This document shows positions 41,441 to 49,470 of a DNA stretch of 49,504 nt, piece after piece. Where the stretch lies: positions 1 to 49,504 of the forward strand of contig SUYN01000019.1 in assembly GCA_015060405.1 (NCBI GenBank), given 5' to 3'. A program made the position numbers and the translations under genes. Positions within the stretch are counted from its first letter, which is position 1. The number at the start of each line of letters is the position of its first letter. A model generated the notes under the pieces. The model was not told the DNA's origin and did no database searches. It worked only from the letters and a program-made list of their open reading frames with translations. The DNA comes from Bacteroidales bacterium. Its GTDB lineage: Bacteria > Bacteroidota > Bacteroidia > Bacteroidales > UBA932.

Positions 41441-43720
41441 TCAGTATGTAAGCTTGATTCCCATGAAGAAGGAGCGTGGCAGAGTCGGGCCATAGATATA
41501 TCCCGAATCGCGGTCTGCACCGGAGTCAAAGTCCTTCTGGAAGGAATTCAGCATATTCTGCACACCGGCATTGATCTGGAGGGAGAAGCTGCGGTATACC
41601 TTGAGTTCGTAAGCGGCCTTGAATCCCATATCCCAGAAATCCGGGGTCTCCATGGTGACATTCTGTGCGATCATTCCTGCATGATGCTCGACAAGCATGC
41701 TTCCGGTGTAGGTTCCGGACAAGGCCAGGGTAAGCTGTCTGGTCGGATTGCAGGAAGCTGTCATATATCCATAAAGGTCAGGCGTCCTGAACATCTTCCT
41801 TGTCGGAGTCACGTCGTCGCTCCATGCCCATGCTTCCTTGTATCTTGAATTCTGTGCAGTGACTCCGAGCTGCAGCTGGAAGAGGTTCTTCCATGCGACC
41901 TTGCCTTCAAGGTTTCCACCGACAACCCTCGCTCCCGACTCATTGTGTCTTTCCTTTATAAGTATGCCGTTCTCGAATCCGATTTCCTTCAAGGCGAACA
42001 CGTCATCAAGATCGGTGTAGAAGACTTCAGCAAGCACATTTCCCTGCCAGTCACCCCAGCTGTGATAGAGATCGGCCGAGAAGCTGAGGCTCTGGGATTT
42101 CTCCACGGTCAGGTCATCTGAAAGACGGATCATGGACACCGTGCCGCCGACATTGTCTATATGCAGGTCCTCGTCAAAGGCCTGCGGTGCACGGAAGCCG
42201 TAGGAATAGCTCATCCTGAAGTTCACATTTTCCGTAGGATTATATCTCAGGTTTGCACGAGGGCTGAAGATAAGGCCGTCTATGAGATTGTGCTTGTCGA
42301 GGCGGCCTCCGATCAGGATGCCCCACTTCCTGTTCTTCCATTCATTCTGTGCATATGCGCTCGCAATCCTCACGGTCTGGTCGGTAATCCTGTCGTAGCC
42401 CCACATGTTGTCACGGAGGTAGTCCTCATTGTATTCCACACCGAGGGTAAGGTCGGAAGGCATGAAGAGGCATCTTTCCGCCTTATACACATACTGCGCT
42501 CCGCCCACCCATGTCAGGTCGGTGGTCTTTCCATAGGCATTCGGATCCTGTCCTGCACCGTAGTAACTGTCTCTGTCGATATGCTGCACCGAAGCGAAGG
42601 CATTCAGGCGATGCTTCTGGTCCTTCGAGAACCAGTCGAACTTCACTCCTCCCGTGTTGATCCCGTGCTTTGTCTGTTCTGCGATCATGGCCTCATGAGG
42701 CGGCAGGTCTATGTTGTCTCCGCCTCTGCGGAATTCCTGAAGATGATGGTACTCTGCCGTCACCTTGGTATATAGGCCCGTCTTCACATATCCCCTGAAG
42801 CCCAGGGTCTGGCCTGATATTCTTGAAAGCTCGGTAAAACCGTCTCCGTTTGCATCCCAGCCGTCCTTGGATGTTTTCTGCCCGAAGACGGCAAGACCCA
42901 GCTTGTTGTCTTCCGAAACAATGGAGGCATTGATATCCGTCGTGTTATGCAACGCAGATGTCCCTCCTATCGATGTGAGCGTGTGCGAGACGCTGGAAGA
43001 GTTCCTGACAGGTTCCTTTGTTATTATGTTGATGGTTCCGGCTATGGCAGAGGATCCGAACAATGCCGAACCGCCTCCCCTCATCACTTCAACCCTGTCA
43101 ACCATGTTCGCAGGCAGCTGTTCTATGCCATAGACGCCTGCCAGGGCGCTGAAGATCGGACGGGAATCAATGAGGATCTGGGTGTACTGGCCGTCGAGAC
43201 CGTTGATCCTGACTTGCTGGAAGCCGCAGTTCTGGCAGTTGTTCTCGACTCTCACTCCGGGCTGGAAGGCCAGTCCCTGAGCCACTGTCGTGCTGTTGGT
43301 CCTGTTATATATGTCCATTCCGACCACATTCACAAGGGTCGGGGACATCCTTCTTGTGGTCTCGCTTCTTGTCGCAGAGACTATGACTCCCTCGATCTGC
43401 ACAAGGTCTTCTTCGAGGACGAAGTTCACTTCATAGGAGCGTCCTCTCTTCACATCGATCTCATAGGTCTGGGTCTTGTAGCCTACAGCGGACACCTCCA
43501 GGACAAAATTTCCTTCAGGGACGTGTCTTATGATATAGTGTCCCGTGTTTTCCGTAGTTACTCCGATGGTAGTTCCTTTCAGGATCACTACTATATATGG
43601 AAGGCGTTCTCCGGTCTTGCTGTCTATCACATGACCGTATATATGGGCATCTGTGTGCCTGGCTTCCATGGACAGCATCATGCACAATGCCGCCACAAAA
43701 GCTGAAAGTATTCTTTTCAT
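41441..43720 (-). CDS. TonB-dependent receptor with carboxypeptidase-like N-domain
   Basis: A 759-aa outer-membrane transporter driven by TonB. The signal peptide is followed by a carboxypeptidase-like domain (about 26-102: IYGHVIDSKTGERLPYIVVI to VNFVLEED). The plug (about 110-230) contains GVIVSATRSE and VDRVEVMRGGGSALFG. A large barrel ends in RSFFMGIKLTY. The plug carries Cys162 and Cys165 in NNCQNCGFQQVRINGLDGQ, an unusual CxxC next to the binding face. It resembles the vitamin B12/metal-complex receptor group more than SusC types. A His-rich small protein is encoded 54 bases upstream on the same strand. Its substrate is probably a metal or metal complex, but this is unproven. Confidence 0.9.
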   Translation of the reverse strand: MKRILSAFVAALCMMLSMEARHTDAHIYGHVIDSKTGERLPYIVVILKGTTIGVTTENTGHYIIRHVPEGNFVLEVSAVGYKTQTYEIDVKRGRSYEVNFVLEEDLVQIEGVIVSATRSETTRRMSPTLVNVVGMDIYNRTNSTTVAQGLAFQPGVRVENNCQNCGFQQVRINGLDGQYTQILIDSRPIFSALAGVYGIEQLPANMVDRVEVMRGGGSALFGSSAIAGTINIITKEPVRNSSSVSHTLTSIGGTSALHNTTDINASIVSEDNKLGLAVFGQKTSKDGWDANGDGFTELSRISGQTLGFRGYVKTGLYTKVTAEYHHLQEFRRGGDNIDLPPHEAMIAEQTKHGINTGGVKFDWFSKDQKHRLNAFASVQHIDRDSYYGAGQDPNAYGKTTDLTWVGGAQYVYKAERCLFMPSDLTLGVEYNEDYLRDNMWGYDRITDQTVRIASAYAQNEWKNRKWGILIGGRLDKHNLIDGLIFSPRANLRYNPTENVNFRMSYSYGFRAPQAFDEDLHIDNVGGTVSMIRLSDDLTVEKSQSLSFSADLYHSWGDWQGNVLAEVFYTDLDDVFALKEIGFENGILIKERHNESGARVVGGNLEGKVAWKNLFQLQLGVTAQNSRYKEAWAWSDDVTPTRKMFRTPDLYGYMTASCNPTRQLTLALSGTYTGSMLVEHHAGMIAQNVTMETPDFWDMGFKAAYELKVYRSFSLQINAGVQNMLNSFQKDFDSGADRDSGYIYGPTLPRSFFMGIKLTY

Positions 43721-43774
43721 CTTTATGGTATTGGGGTTATTGTTGTTTGAATCTATGGTTTAAGGGCTGAGAGG

Positions 43775-44107
43775 CTATGCCTGCGGCGGTCCCCTGAGCG
43801 TAAGGACTGACGATGGCTCTGAATGATGGAAAGAGACATCGCGTCCTGCATAAGATTCAAGCAACTGAAGGAACGGAGACGCCACACCATGGAAAGATGC
43901 CGCACATTCCGACTGGAAGTGCGAAAGGATGTCGATCACTGCATATTGGGAATCACTATGCTCGTGCTCTGATCCTCCTCCGAGATGTGAATGGACCACA
44001 GAGGATCCGTTGACTATATGGACATGTGAGAACATGCTGATACCTGAATAGTAGCAGCAGAACAGAAGCAGCAGAATGGCCGCCCTATATGTTCTCATGT
44101 GTTTCAT
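43775..44107 (-). CDS. Histidine-rich small membrane protein before the TonB receptor
   Basis: A 110-aa protein. Residues 8-26 are one hydrophobic stretch (RAAILLLLFCCYYSGISMF), a signal peptide or anchor. The exported part has His at 28, 30, 39, 41, 48, 50, 63, 73, 94 and 95, mostly in HxH pairs (SHVHIVNGSSVVHSH, SEHEHSD). This is the pattern of small His-rich proteins found beside Bacteroidota TonB receptors. It may bind Zn, Cu, Co or Ni ions or their complexes. The start MKHMRTYR (44107) follows a -7 box at 44125-44132 by about 17 bases. Confidence 0.75.
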   Translation of the reverse strand: MKHMRTYRAAILLLLFCCYYSGISMFSHVHIVNGSSVVHSHLGGGSEHEHSDSQYAVIDILSHFQSECAASFHGVASPFLQLLESYAGRDVSFHHSEPSSVLTLRGPPQA

Positions 44108-44124
44108 CCGCCCGATTGAGGCGG

Positions 44125-44132
44125 CAAATATA
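44125..44132 (-). promoter_or_regulatory. -7 box of the His-rich protein/TonB receptor operon
   Basis: TATATTTG on the minus strand matches TAnnTTTG. It lies between the GH125 gene and this operon, so the operon can be controlled apart from GH125. Confidence 0.5.
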
Positions 44133-44144
44133 GGGATTTTTTTC

Positions 44145-45551
44145 CTATCTAATAGTTATACTGTTCAACAAATCCAGTTTTCCGTCACCGATGAGTTTCA
44201 GGATCAGTTCACCGAACAGGCCGTTCTGCCAGGCGAACCATTCACGGGTAAAGCGCTGAGGATCATCCACATGGAAGGACTCATGCATAAAGCCGGTTCC
44301 TGCATCCGTCTTCATCAGAAGTTCGATGCACCATTTGATTTCAGCGTCATCCTGACTGGTAAACGCCTTCATCATGATGCTCATCGGCCAGGCCATGTCG
44401 TATCCGACATGCGGGCCTCCGATGCCTTCTCCGGCCTTCCCTCTGAAGAAGTACGGGTTGCTTTCGCTCCAGACAAAGCGGCGCGTGTTCTGATATACGG
44501 GATCATTTATGTCGACATCGCCGAGATATGGCATTGCCAGAAGGCTCGGCACATTTGCATCATCCATCAGAAGACGGTTGCCGAAGCCGTCGACTTCGTA
44601 GGCATATATGGTTCCGAATTCAGGATGATCATAGGTCGCATATTTCTTCAGGGCGGTCTCGACCTCAGCTGCGAGCTCAAGGCATCGGTCAGCGAGGTCC
44701 TTGCGTCCGTTGACAGTCTCAAGGATTTCGGCTGCCTTCCTCAACGAAGTGACAGCAAAGAAGTTGGATGGAATCAGGAACTGGAAGGTGGTAGCATCAT
44801 CGGAAGGACGGAAGGACGACACGATGAGGCCTACCGGATTGACAGGAGTACCTTTTCCGTAGTTTGGAAGGGTGTCATAAGCCGCTGTCGTATTGCGCTG
44901 GAACCGGTACGGTCCTATGCCGTTCTTCCTCTGCTGTTCTCTGAAGGTCTGAAGGGTGAGCTCAACAGCCTGCAGCCACACATCGGAAAAGACTGATGTA
45001 TCTCCTGTAATCTTCCAGTATTCATACGCCAGCCTTATAGGATAACAATGCGAATCTATCTCCCATTTCCTCTCGTGGATGCCTGGTTTCATGTCAGTAT
45101 AGTCCGACTTCCAGTATCCTTCCTTGTCAGGTTCCTTGTAGAATGCATTGGCATAAGGGTCAAGACATATGCACTTGAACTGACGGATGATCAGGCCGGC
45201 AATCATCTTTCGCAGGTCCTCGTCTTCGTTCATAAAAGGGAGGTAGGGCCACACCTGGGCTCCGGAATCCCTGAGCCACATGGCGTGTATGTCTCCGGTA
45301 TATACAAAGGTGTCATACTCCCCTGCAGGATGTACTGTCGTGTCCAGGGTGTTCGGGAAGCAGTTGGAAAACATCCATGCGAGCCTTTCATTAGTCAGCA
45401 GACCTACGACTTCGTCAATCCTGGCTTCGACAGCCTGTGAGACAAAGAGCCTTTCCTGTGGAGCCGGCCTTCCGGATTCATAAGCTGAGGTCTGGGCAGA
45501 AGCTGCAAAGGCAGTGAAAGCAAGGACGATAATCGGCAGAATACGTTTCAT
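44145..45551 (-). CDS. Glycoside hydrolase family 125 exo-alpha-1,6-mannosidase
   Basis: A 468-aa secreted enzyme (signal peptide MKRILPIIVLAFTAFAASA). GH125 removes alpha-1,6-linked mannose, as in host N-glycans and yeast mannan, without a metal. The diagnostic TGDIHAMWLRDSGAQVWPY lies at about 85-103 with the acid/base region, and HERKWEIDSHCYPIRLAYEY, DDANVPSLLAMPYLG, FRGKAGEGIGGPHVGYDMAW and MHESFHVDDPQRFTREWFAW complete the (alpha/alpha)6 active site. The length fits. It has its own promoter and is followed after 37 bases by the His-rich gene. No SusC/D-type genes are nearby. Confidence 0.93.
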   Translation of the reverse strand: MKRILPIIVLAFTAFAASAQTSAYESGRPAPQERLFVSQAVEARIDEVVGLLTNERLAWMFSNCFPNTLDTTVHPAGEYDTFVYTGDIHAMWLRDSGAQVWPYLPFMNEDEDLRKMIAGLIIRQFKCICLDPYANAFYKEPDKEGYWKSDYTDMKPGIHERKWEIDSHCYPIRLAYEYWKITGDTSVFSDVWLQAVELTLQTFREQQRKNGIGPYRFQRNTTAAYDTLPNYGKGTPVNPVGLIVSSFRPSDDATTFQFLIPSNFFAVTSLRKAAEILETVNGRKDLADRCLELAAEVETALKKYATYDHPEFGTIYAYEVDGFGNRLLMDDANVPSLLAMPYLGDVDINDPVYQNTRRFVWSESNPYFFRGKAGEGIGGPHVGYDMAWPMSIMMKAFTSQDDAEIKWCIELLMKTDAGTGFMHESFHVDDPQRFTREWFAWQNGLFGELILKLIGDGKLDLLNSITIR

Positions 45552-45575
45552 GGTGTATGGGATTGATGATTATGG

Positions 45576-45606
45576 CAAATGTACGGAATTTGACTGTAGA
45601 AGACAA
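45576..45606 (-). promoter_or_regulatory. Promoter of the GH125 gene
   Basis: On the minus strand TTG (45604-45606), a 20-bp spacer, then TACATTTG (45576-45583). The start near 45571 leaves a leader of about 20 bases to the ATG at 45551. Confidence 0.65.
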
Positions 45607-45804
45607 GGGCGGACCCTTCGTCTGTTGCGGAGTGTCTTCTCACATTATCTTATCGGTCCCACTTCGGTGCAACTTTTTTATAGCAAAAATGCACCAAAAA
45701 TCCCCATATTCTCACCTGCCTAAATCACTGATAGCCAATAAATAATTATTATCTAACTAATAGACGCTTTTCCCTTTTGAACACTTCTTCTCAATTTCTC
45801 ATAA

Positions 45805-46227
45805 TTACTTTTCCAACAAGACTAATTCCCCATCTACAAAACCAACACCTATACCTTTCTTACTTAGCAATACAGATGCGTATCTTCCATTTATCAAGTA
45901 TTGTCTTACAACTCCCTCAACACAGGTTTGTGTCTCTTTCCACGACTTGTTGCTTTTCCATTTTAAAGGTTCTTCTCTGTTTGTGAATACCTCATCACAA
46001 GCCCAATCGCTATTTTCCTTGTCAAACGAACCTGCCCCAATCAATTCAATGGAATATCTGCCACTTCCATCTTCATATATGTTGATACAGAACGCTTCAA
46101 TGTTATTCGGTATGTTAGCGGATAGTGTTCTGTCTATCCATTTTTCAAATGACGAATAACTTAACTCCTTGCCGAATATGCCTAAAAATGCCATACAGAT
46201 TGTAGTTATCAATGAAATCTTACACAT
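45805..46227 (-). CDS. Probable polymorphic-toxin immunity protein (WACDE/GFVDG type)
   Basis: A 140-aa protein with visibly lower GC than its neighbours. The C-terminal half matches my memory of small Bacteroidota immunity-type proteins: SDWACDEVF, a Trp-containing helix (SWKETQTCVEGVVRQYLING) and the final KGIGVGFVDGELVLLE. It may start at 46227, which adds a hydrophobic stretch that could be a signal peptide, or at the ATG encoding Met12. It follows the gene at 46233-46562 by 5 bases. No toxin gene is in the window; it may be an orphan immunity gene. The function is inferred from pattern and context. Confidence 0.62.
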   Translation of the reverse strand: MCKISLITTICMAFLGIFGKELSYSSFEKWIDRTLSANIPNNIEAFCINIYEDGSGRYSIELIGAGSFDKENSDWACDEVFTNREEPLKWKSNKSWKETQTCVEGVVRQYLINGRYASVLLSKKGIGVGFVDGELVLLEK

Positions 46228-46232
46228 ATAGA

Positions 46233-46562
46233 TTAGTTTTCTGGTATTATTTGAAATCCATTTGCAATCACCTCAAATCTTCCACTGCAAGTTATAAAGG
46301 TGTATTTCTTTATTTCATATTCCTTATTGTAATTTACGACCTTTACGACTTCCTCATTTGCTTCAACTATTGTGTCTTTTCCGCTATACCATCCGTTCAA
46401 TTTAAAATTAACCGAGTAGTATCCTTCAAAAACTATCACGAGATTCATCCCGTCAGGACAAGAAACTTTGATTTTGAAAACTCTTTCGTCCGAGTGTAAG
46501 GATGCTCCGAAGGTTATTTCCTCCAAATAGGAGTCGTGCCAATAGATGTCATTAAAGTTCAT
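46233..46562 (-). CDS. Small unknown protein of the immunity-type island
   Basis: A 109-aa, AT-rich gene. The protein starts MNFNDIYWHDSYLEEITFGA and continues with beta-strands (VFKIKVSCPDG, MNLVIVFEGYYSVNFKLNG, TFITCSGRFEVIANGF). The WHDS followed by strands is common among small immunity-type proteins of toxin clusters, but I cannot name the family. It lies 12 bases after the Imm26-like gene and 5 before the next one, so the three form one transcript. Confidence 0.62.
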   Translation of the reverse strand: MNFNDIYWHDSYLEEITFGASLHSDERVFKIKVSCPDGMNLVIVFEGYYSVNFKLNGWYSGKDTIVEANEEVVKVVNYNKEYEIKKYTFITCSGRFEVIANGFQIIPEN

Positions 46563-46574
46563 AATCTCGCTGTT

Positions 46575-47120
46575 TTATATTATCTTCAATTCTTTGGGGA
46601 TGAACTCCGCACCTGCTAATCTTTCAAAGAAAGATGCTCCTTTGTAGTCATCATAGACATTCGGTATATCCATCCATCGCCCTGTGCGTATCCTATTAAC
46701 CACACTCATAGGTGCTAATAAAGCACCCTTGCTTGCCTTCACATATTTCTTTGGTAGTGTCTTATAATGCTTGACTTCTTGCCGTGCTCTCCATATCCTC
46801 CATCCTCCGTGTATTATGTCCTTTTGCTTGAAGACTATGTTGTCAAAACTTCCGAGTTCTTTTGACTTTCCTGCCTTCGTCCATAATTCATCAAGAACCC
46901 CGTGTCCAATTGCATAAGTCAAGCAATAGAAATCCACCTTATCAGATATGACATCTTCCATATCGGGTTTATCTTCTGAGGCGTATTCCTTTTTGAAAAC
47001 TCTGATACACCATCCTCCCAAGCAAGAAGAATCAACGAGTATAAACTGCATATATCGTTTAATCCGTGGCGTTATAGGGATTTCAAATATATCTCCTACA
47101 CGAGTTTGAGGTGCTCTCAT
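46575..47120 (-). CDS. Imm26-like immunity protein
   Basis: A 181-aa AT-rich gene. The N-terminus MRAPQTRVGDIFEIPITPRI and the following KRYMQFILVDSSCLGGWCIR have the beta-barrel pattern of Imm26 immunity proteins (GDIFEIP at the start of a strand, then a conserved aromatic segment). The C-terminal half is basic (KTLPKKYVKASKGALLAPMS) and of unknown fold. Such proteins neutralise nuclease toxins delivered by neighbours. It is the first gene of the three-gene minus-strand transcript and has a perfect -7 box just upstream. Confidence 0.62.
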   Translation of the reverse strand: MRAPQTRVGDIFEIPITPRIKRYMQFILVDSSCLGGWCIRVFKKEYASEDKPDMEDVISDKVDFYCLTYAIGHGVLDELWTKAGKSKELGSFDNIVFKQKDIIHGGWRIWRARQEVKHYKTLPKKYVKASKGALLAPMSVVNRIRTGRWMDIPNVYDDYKGASFFERLAGAEFIPKELKII

Positions 47121-47139
47121 AGTATTAAATTGATTTTTA

Positions 47140-47147
47140 CAAAGATA
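47140..47147 (-). promoter_or_regulatory. -7 box of the immunity-type operon
   Basis: TATCTTTG on the minus strand, a perfect match, 20 bases before the ATG at 47120. No clear -33 element is seen. Confidence 0.55.
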
Positions 47148-47283
47148 TGATTTTTAATTTTCCCCACATTTTTTTATCAGAAATATCAATATGAATACAC
47201 TTTTTTATACCTGTAATTCAGGAATAAAGAAGGCTCGGTAATCTGAACTGAAATCCACAATAATCTTTTTGTCGCAAAAAGAA

Positions 47284-47305
47284 CAGCCACCATAATTGGC
47301 GGCTG
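47284..47305 (-). terminator. Terminator-like hairpin after the remnant frame
   Basis: CAGCCACC (47284-47291) and GGCGGCTG (47298-47305) pair with one A-C mismatch. On the minus strand the stem is followed by TTCTTTTTG, which suits a terminator for the frame that ends at 47338. Confidence 0.6.
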
Positions 47306-47337
47306 CATATGAAGATAGTTATATGTATTGAAGGAGG

Positions 47338-47415
47338 TTATTCCTCTTCTTCGGGTTCTACTCCTCGTTCGTGCTCATCAACGAATGAGTGTATGTAGTC
47401 TTCGCTGATTTTCAT
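47338..47415 (-). pseudogene. Possible 3' remnant of a lost gene
   Basis: This short frame has an ATG at 47415 and reads MKISEDYIHSFVDEHERGVE then an acidic end. The same frame continues upstream of the ATG for 18 coding-like codons (KKPFNKVKSVKDY) before meeting a TAG. The acidic tail and the terminator-like hairpin 33 bases downstream suggest the end of a once larger gene. It could also be a small real gene. Confidence 0.4.
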
Positions 47416-47545
47416 ATAGTCCTTCACCGACTTGACCTTATTAAATGGTTTCTTCCTGTCTTTTTTTATCTATAAAAACAAAAAACTCAAATTTTATTTA
47501 TCCTTACTCGTTTTACATCAACATACATATCTATGCAATAATTCA

Positions 47546-47553
47546 TATCTTTG
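47546..47553 (+). promoter_or_regulatory. -7 box of the MORN/Sel1-like gene
   Basis: TATCTTTG, a perfect match to TAnnTTTG. The start should be near 47558, about 17 bases before the ATG at 47575. No good -33 element is seen. Confidence 0.6.
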
Positions 47554-47574
47554 TAAAGATTCAAATTTCAAGAT

Positions 47575-49470
47575 ATGAAACTGCCTGAAAACCCATCAAA
47601 AATTGTAGGCAAGACCTATACTGGCCAGAAGGATGACGAGGGCCGTCCTCACGGACATGGCATCATGGAATATTTTACCAGTGGCGAAAAGAAATACAAG
47701 TATGAGGGACATTTCGAGCACGGAGTGCGTTCCGGCTATGGAATATGGCATGAGACCCTCCAGCTAATCCGCGAATATGAGCCATGGGAGTGGGCGCAGA
47801 TGGGAGATTATGACAGTGCCGGCAGATTGATTCATCCGAACACGAAACCAGGCCCTCGTAAGGAGGTCGTCAACTGTTGGGATGAAAAGTTCAGAGGATG
47901 GTGGAAGAACGACGATGCTGTCCACAGTCTGAAACACCAGAAATACGCAAACTGGCAGCTTGACCATCTTGAAGATGAAAAGATTCTGAATGATCTGCTC
48001 GATTTCAAGGCTGTCAGAATGTTGCCGCAATCGATGGTTAGGAGCAGCGATAATCCGTATGAAAGATATGCATACGGATTACGGCTTTGGTCATGCCACA
48101 AAGACAGCAAATCTCTAAGAACAGCCTTCAGGATTTTTGAGGAATCAGCGGACAAAGGCATTGCAGATGCCCTGCAGATGATGTCCAGAATGTACTATCT
48201 TGGAGAGGCATATGACGAAGAGACAGGAAAGTTTGTGATGGATCGCAAACTTTCTCAGGAACTGGCAGCTAAGGCAATTGAGAAAGGCAGTATTCTTGCC
48301 AAGCTCAGGCGTAACAGAGATCTCTTCTTTGGCACAACAGAGGTCTCGGAGGATAGGGCTTCCGCCATTGCAGAAGCTGAACGTGAGTCATCGGCGATCT
48401 TCAGTGAATCGATTCTCTGGACAGAGCAACTCGGATGCTTTTACGAAATCGAAGGAGAGAGAGAAAAAGCCATCAAGGCATACGAGAAGTGTATCATCAA
48501 CGGATATTATGCTCCGATCTACGACCTTGCTCTGATATATCTGGAAGCTGGAGATGAGGGTTACTATGAGACCTTGATGAAATTAGGAATGGAACTAAGA
48601 GTCCCGGACTGCAGGGTTCTTGGAATGGAGAATGAGCACAGATGGGAGTCTCTCAGCGGTGACGAAAGGCTGAACATATACCGTCAGTTAGAGAGAAACC
48701 TGCCTGAAGGTATTGAACAGGGCAGCTGCGTCTGTGCATATATGCTAGCAGATGCCTTGCTGAACGGCAAGTTTGGATACGACATAGATCTGGATTGGGG
48801 TAAGGAATATGCAGACCGTGCATTGACCTATGGTTTCTGTTCGGGTGCTTCTCTGGTTATTGATGCTGCAGAGACCCTTCAGGATCCTGAATTCATATCA
48901 GATGATAATCTGATGAAACTCAGGTATGATGCATTGCGTTATGGCAATGAAGATCAACTGGACTATGTAATCAGAAATAAGGAGACTTACATTGAAATGG
49001 GCTACGGTGACCAGATTGAAAAGGTCTGGATGCCTTTGTGGAAGAAGAATCATCCGGAGGCGAAGACCCAGGTCTCCCCTTCTGCCATCATCATTCAGCC
49101 ATCAGGAATAGCTTCCGTAGTTGAAGCAGACATATTCTGCATGTCATATCGCGAGATGGCTCAGCTCATTGGTGCAGAAGGACTTGATGCAGTCCATTTC
49201 TCGGAACCTTTGAATCAGATCACGAAGGCTTGCGCATTCAGAGGGTATCAGATTGCAATGTATGCAGACAGGAACGGATATGCAAAGGACCTTCCGGACA
49301 ACGCAATCGGTACTATGCTTTATGGAACCGGTGCCGAAATACGAGGTGCCGTAATCATTGCCCTTGAAGACAACAAGTACGACACCCATTCGTTCCATTT
49401 CAAGGAAGATCTTGAATCGGTATTATCGAAAATTTCCACAATCACTGGAAATCTGTTGAGAATGGATTGA
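47575..49470 (+). CDS. Large MORN- and Sel1-like repeat protein with a DUF3846-like C-terminus
   Basis: A 631-aa protein without signal peptide. Residues of about 15-62 carry two MORN-like units (DEGRPHGHGIMEY, YKYEGHFEHGVRSGYGIWH). Residues of about 160-345 are helical Sel1/TPR-like repeats (AFRIFEESADKGIADALQMM with SRMYYLGEAYDEETGKF, and KAIKAYEKCIINGYYAPIYD). The last 120 residues form a separate domain (HFSEPLNQITKACAFRGYQI, then ADRNGYAKDLPDNAIGTMLY, GAEIRGAVIIALEDN) that resembles DUF3846-type proteins. Similar MORN/Sel1 proteins occur near secreted effectors and immunity genes. GC is like the core genome, so it is not clearly part of the AT-rich island. Function unknown. Confidence 0.72.
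   Translation: MKLPENPSKIVGKTYTGQKDDEGRPHGHGIMEYFTSGEKKYKYEGHFEHGVRSGYGIWHETLQLIREYEPWEWAQMGDYDSAGRLIHPNTKPGPRKEVVNCWDEKFRGWWKNDDAVHSLKHQKYANWQLDHLEDEKILNDLLDFKAVRMLPQSMVRSSDNPYERYAYGLRLWSCHKDSKSLRTAFRIFEESADKGIADALQMMSRMYYLGEAYDEETGKFVMDRKLSQELAAKAIEKGSILAKLRRNRDLFFGTTEVSEDRASAIAEAERESSAIFSESILWTEQLGCFYEIEGEREKAIKAYEKCIINGYYAPIYDLALIYLEAGDEGYYETLMKLGMELRVPDCRVLGMENEHRWESLSGDERLNIYRQLERNLPEGIEQGSCVCAYMLADALLNGKFGYDIDLDWGKEYADRALTYGFCSGASLVIDAAETLQDPEFISDDNLMKLRYDALRYGNEDQLDYVIRNKETYIEMGYGDQIEKVWMPLWKKNHPEAKTQVSPSAIIIQPSGIASVVEADIFCMSYREMAQLIGAEGLDAVHFSEPLNQITKACAFRGYQIAMYADRNGYAKDLPDNAIGTMLYGTGAEIRGAVIIALEDNKYDTHSFHFKEDLESVLSKISTITGNLLRMD

Larger units (their letters stand above)
47148..47545. 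other. AT-rich intergenic stretch with a possible gene remnant
   Basis: About 400 bp without a full gene, between the immunity-type operon and the MORN/Sel1 gene. It holds the short minus-strand frame at 47338-47415 and the hairpin at 47284-47305. Low GC over the left part suggests it belongs to the acquired island. No tRNA or repeat is visible. Confidence 0.7.

Noticed and set aside
45666..45695. Hairpin with GGTGCA/TGCACC arms as a terminator of the immunity-type operon
   Set aside because: The stem is short with an AC bulge and has no U-tract on the needed strand; it is also over 100 bp past the last stop.
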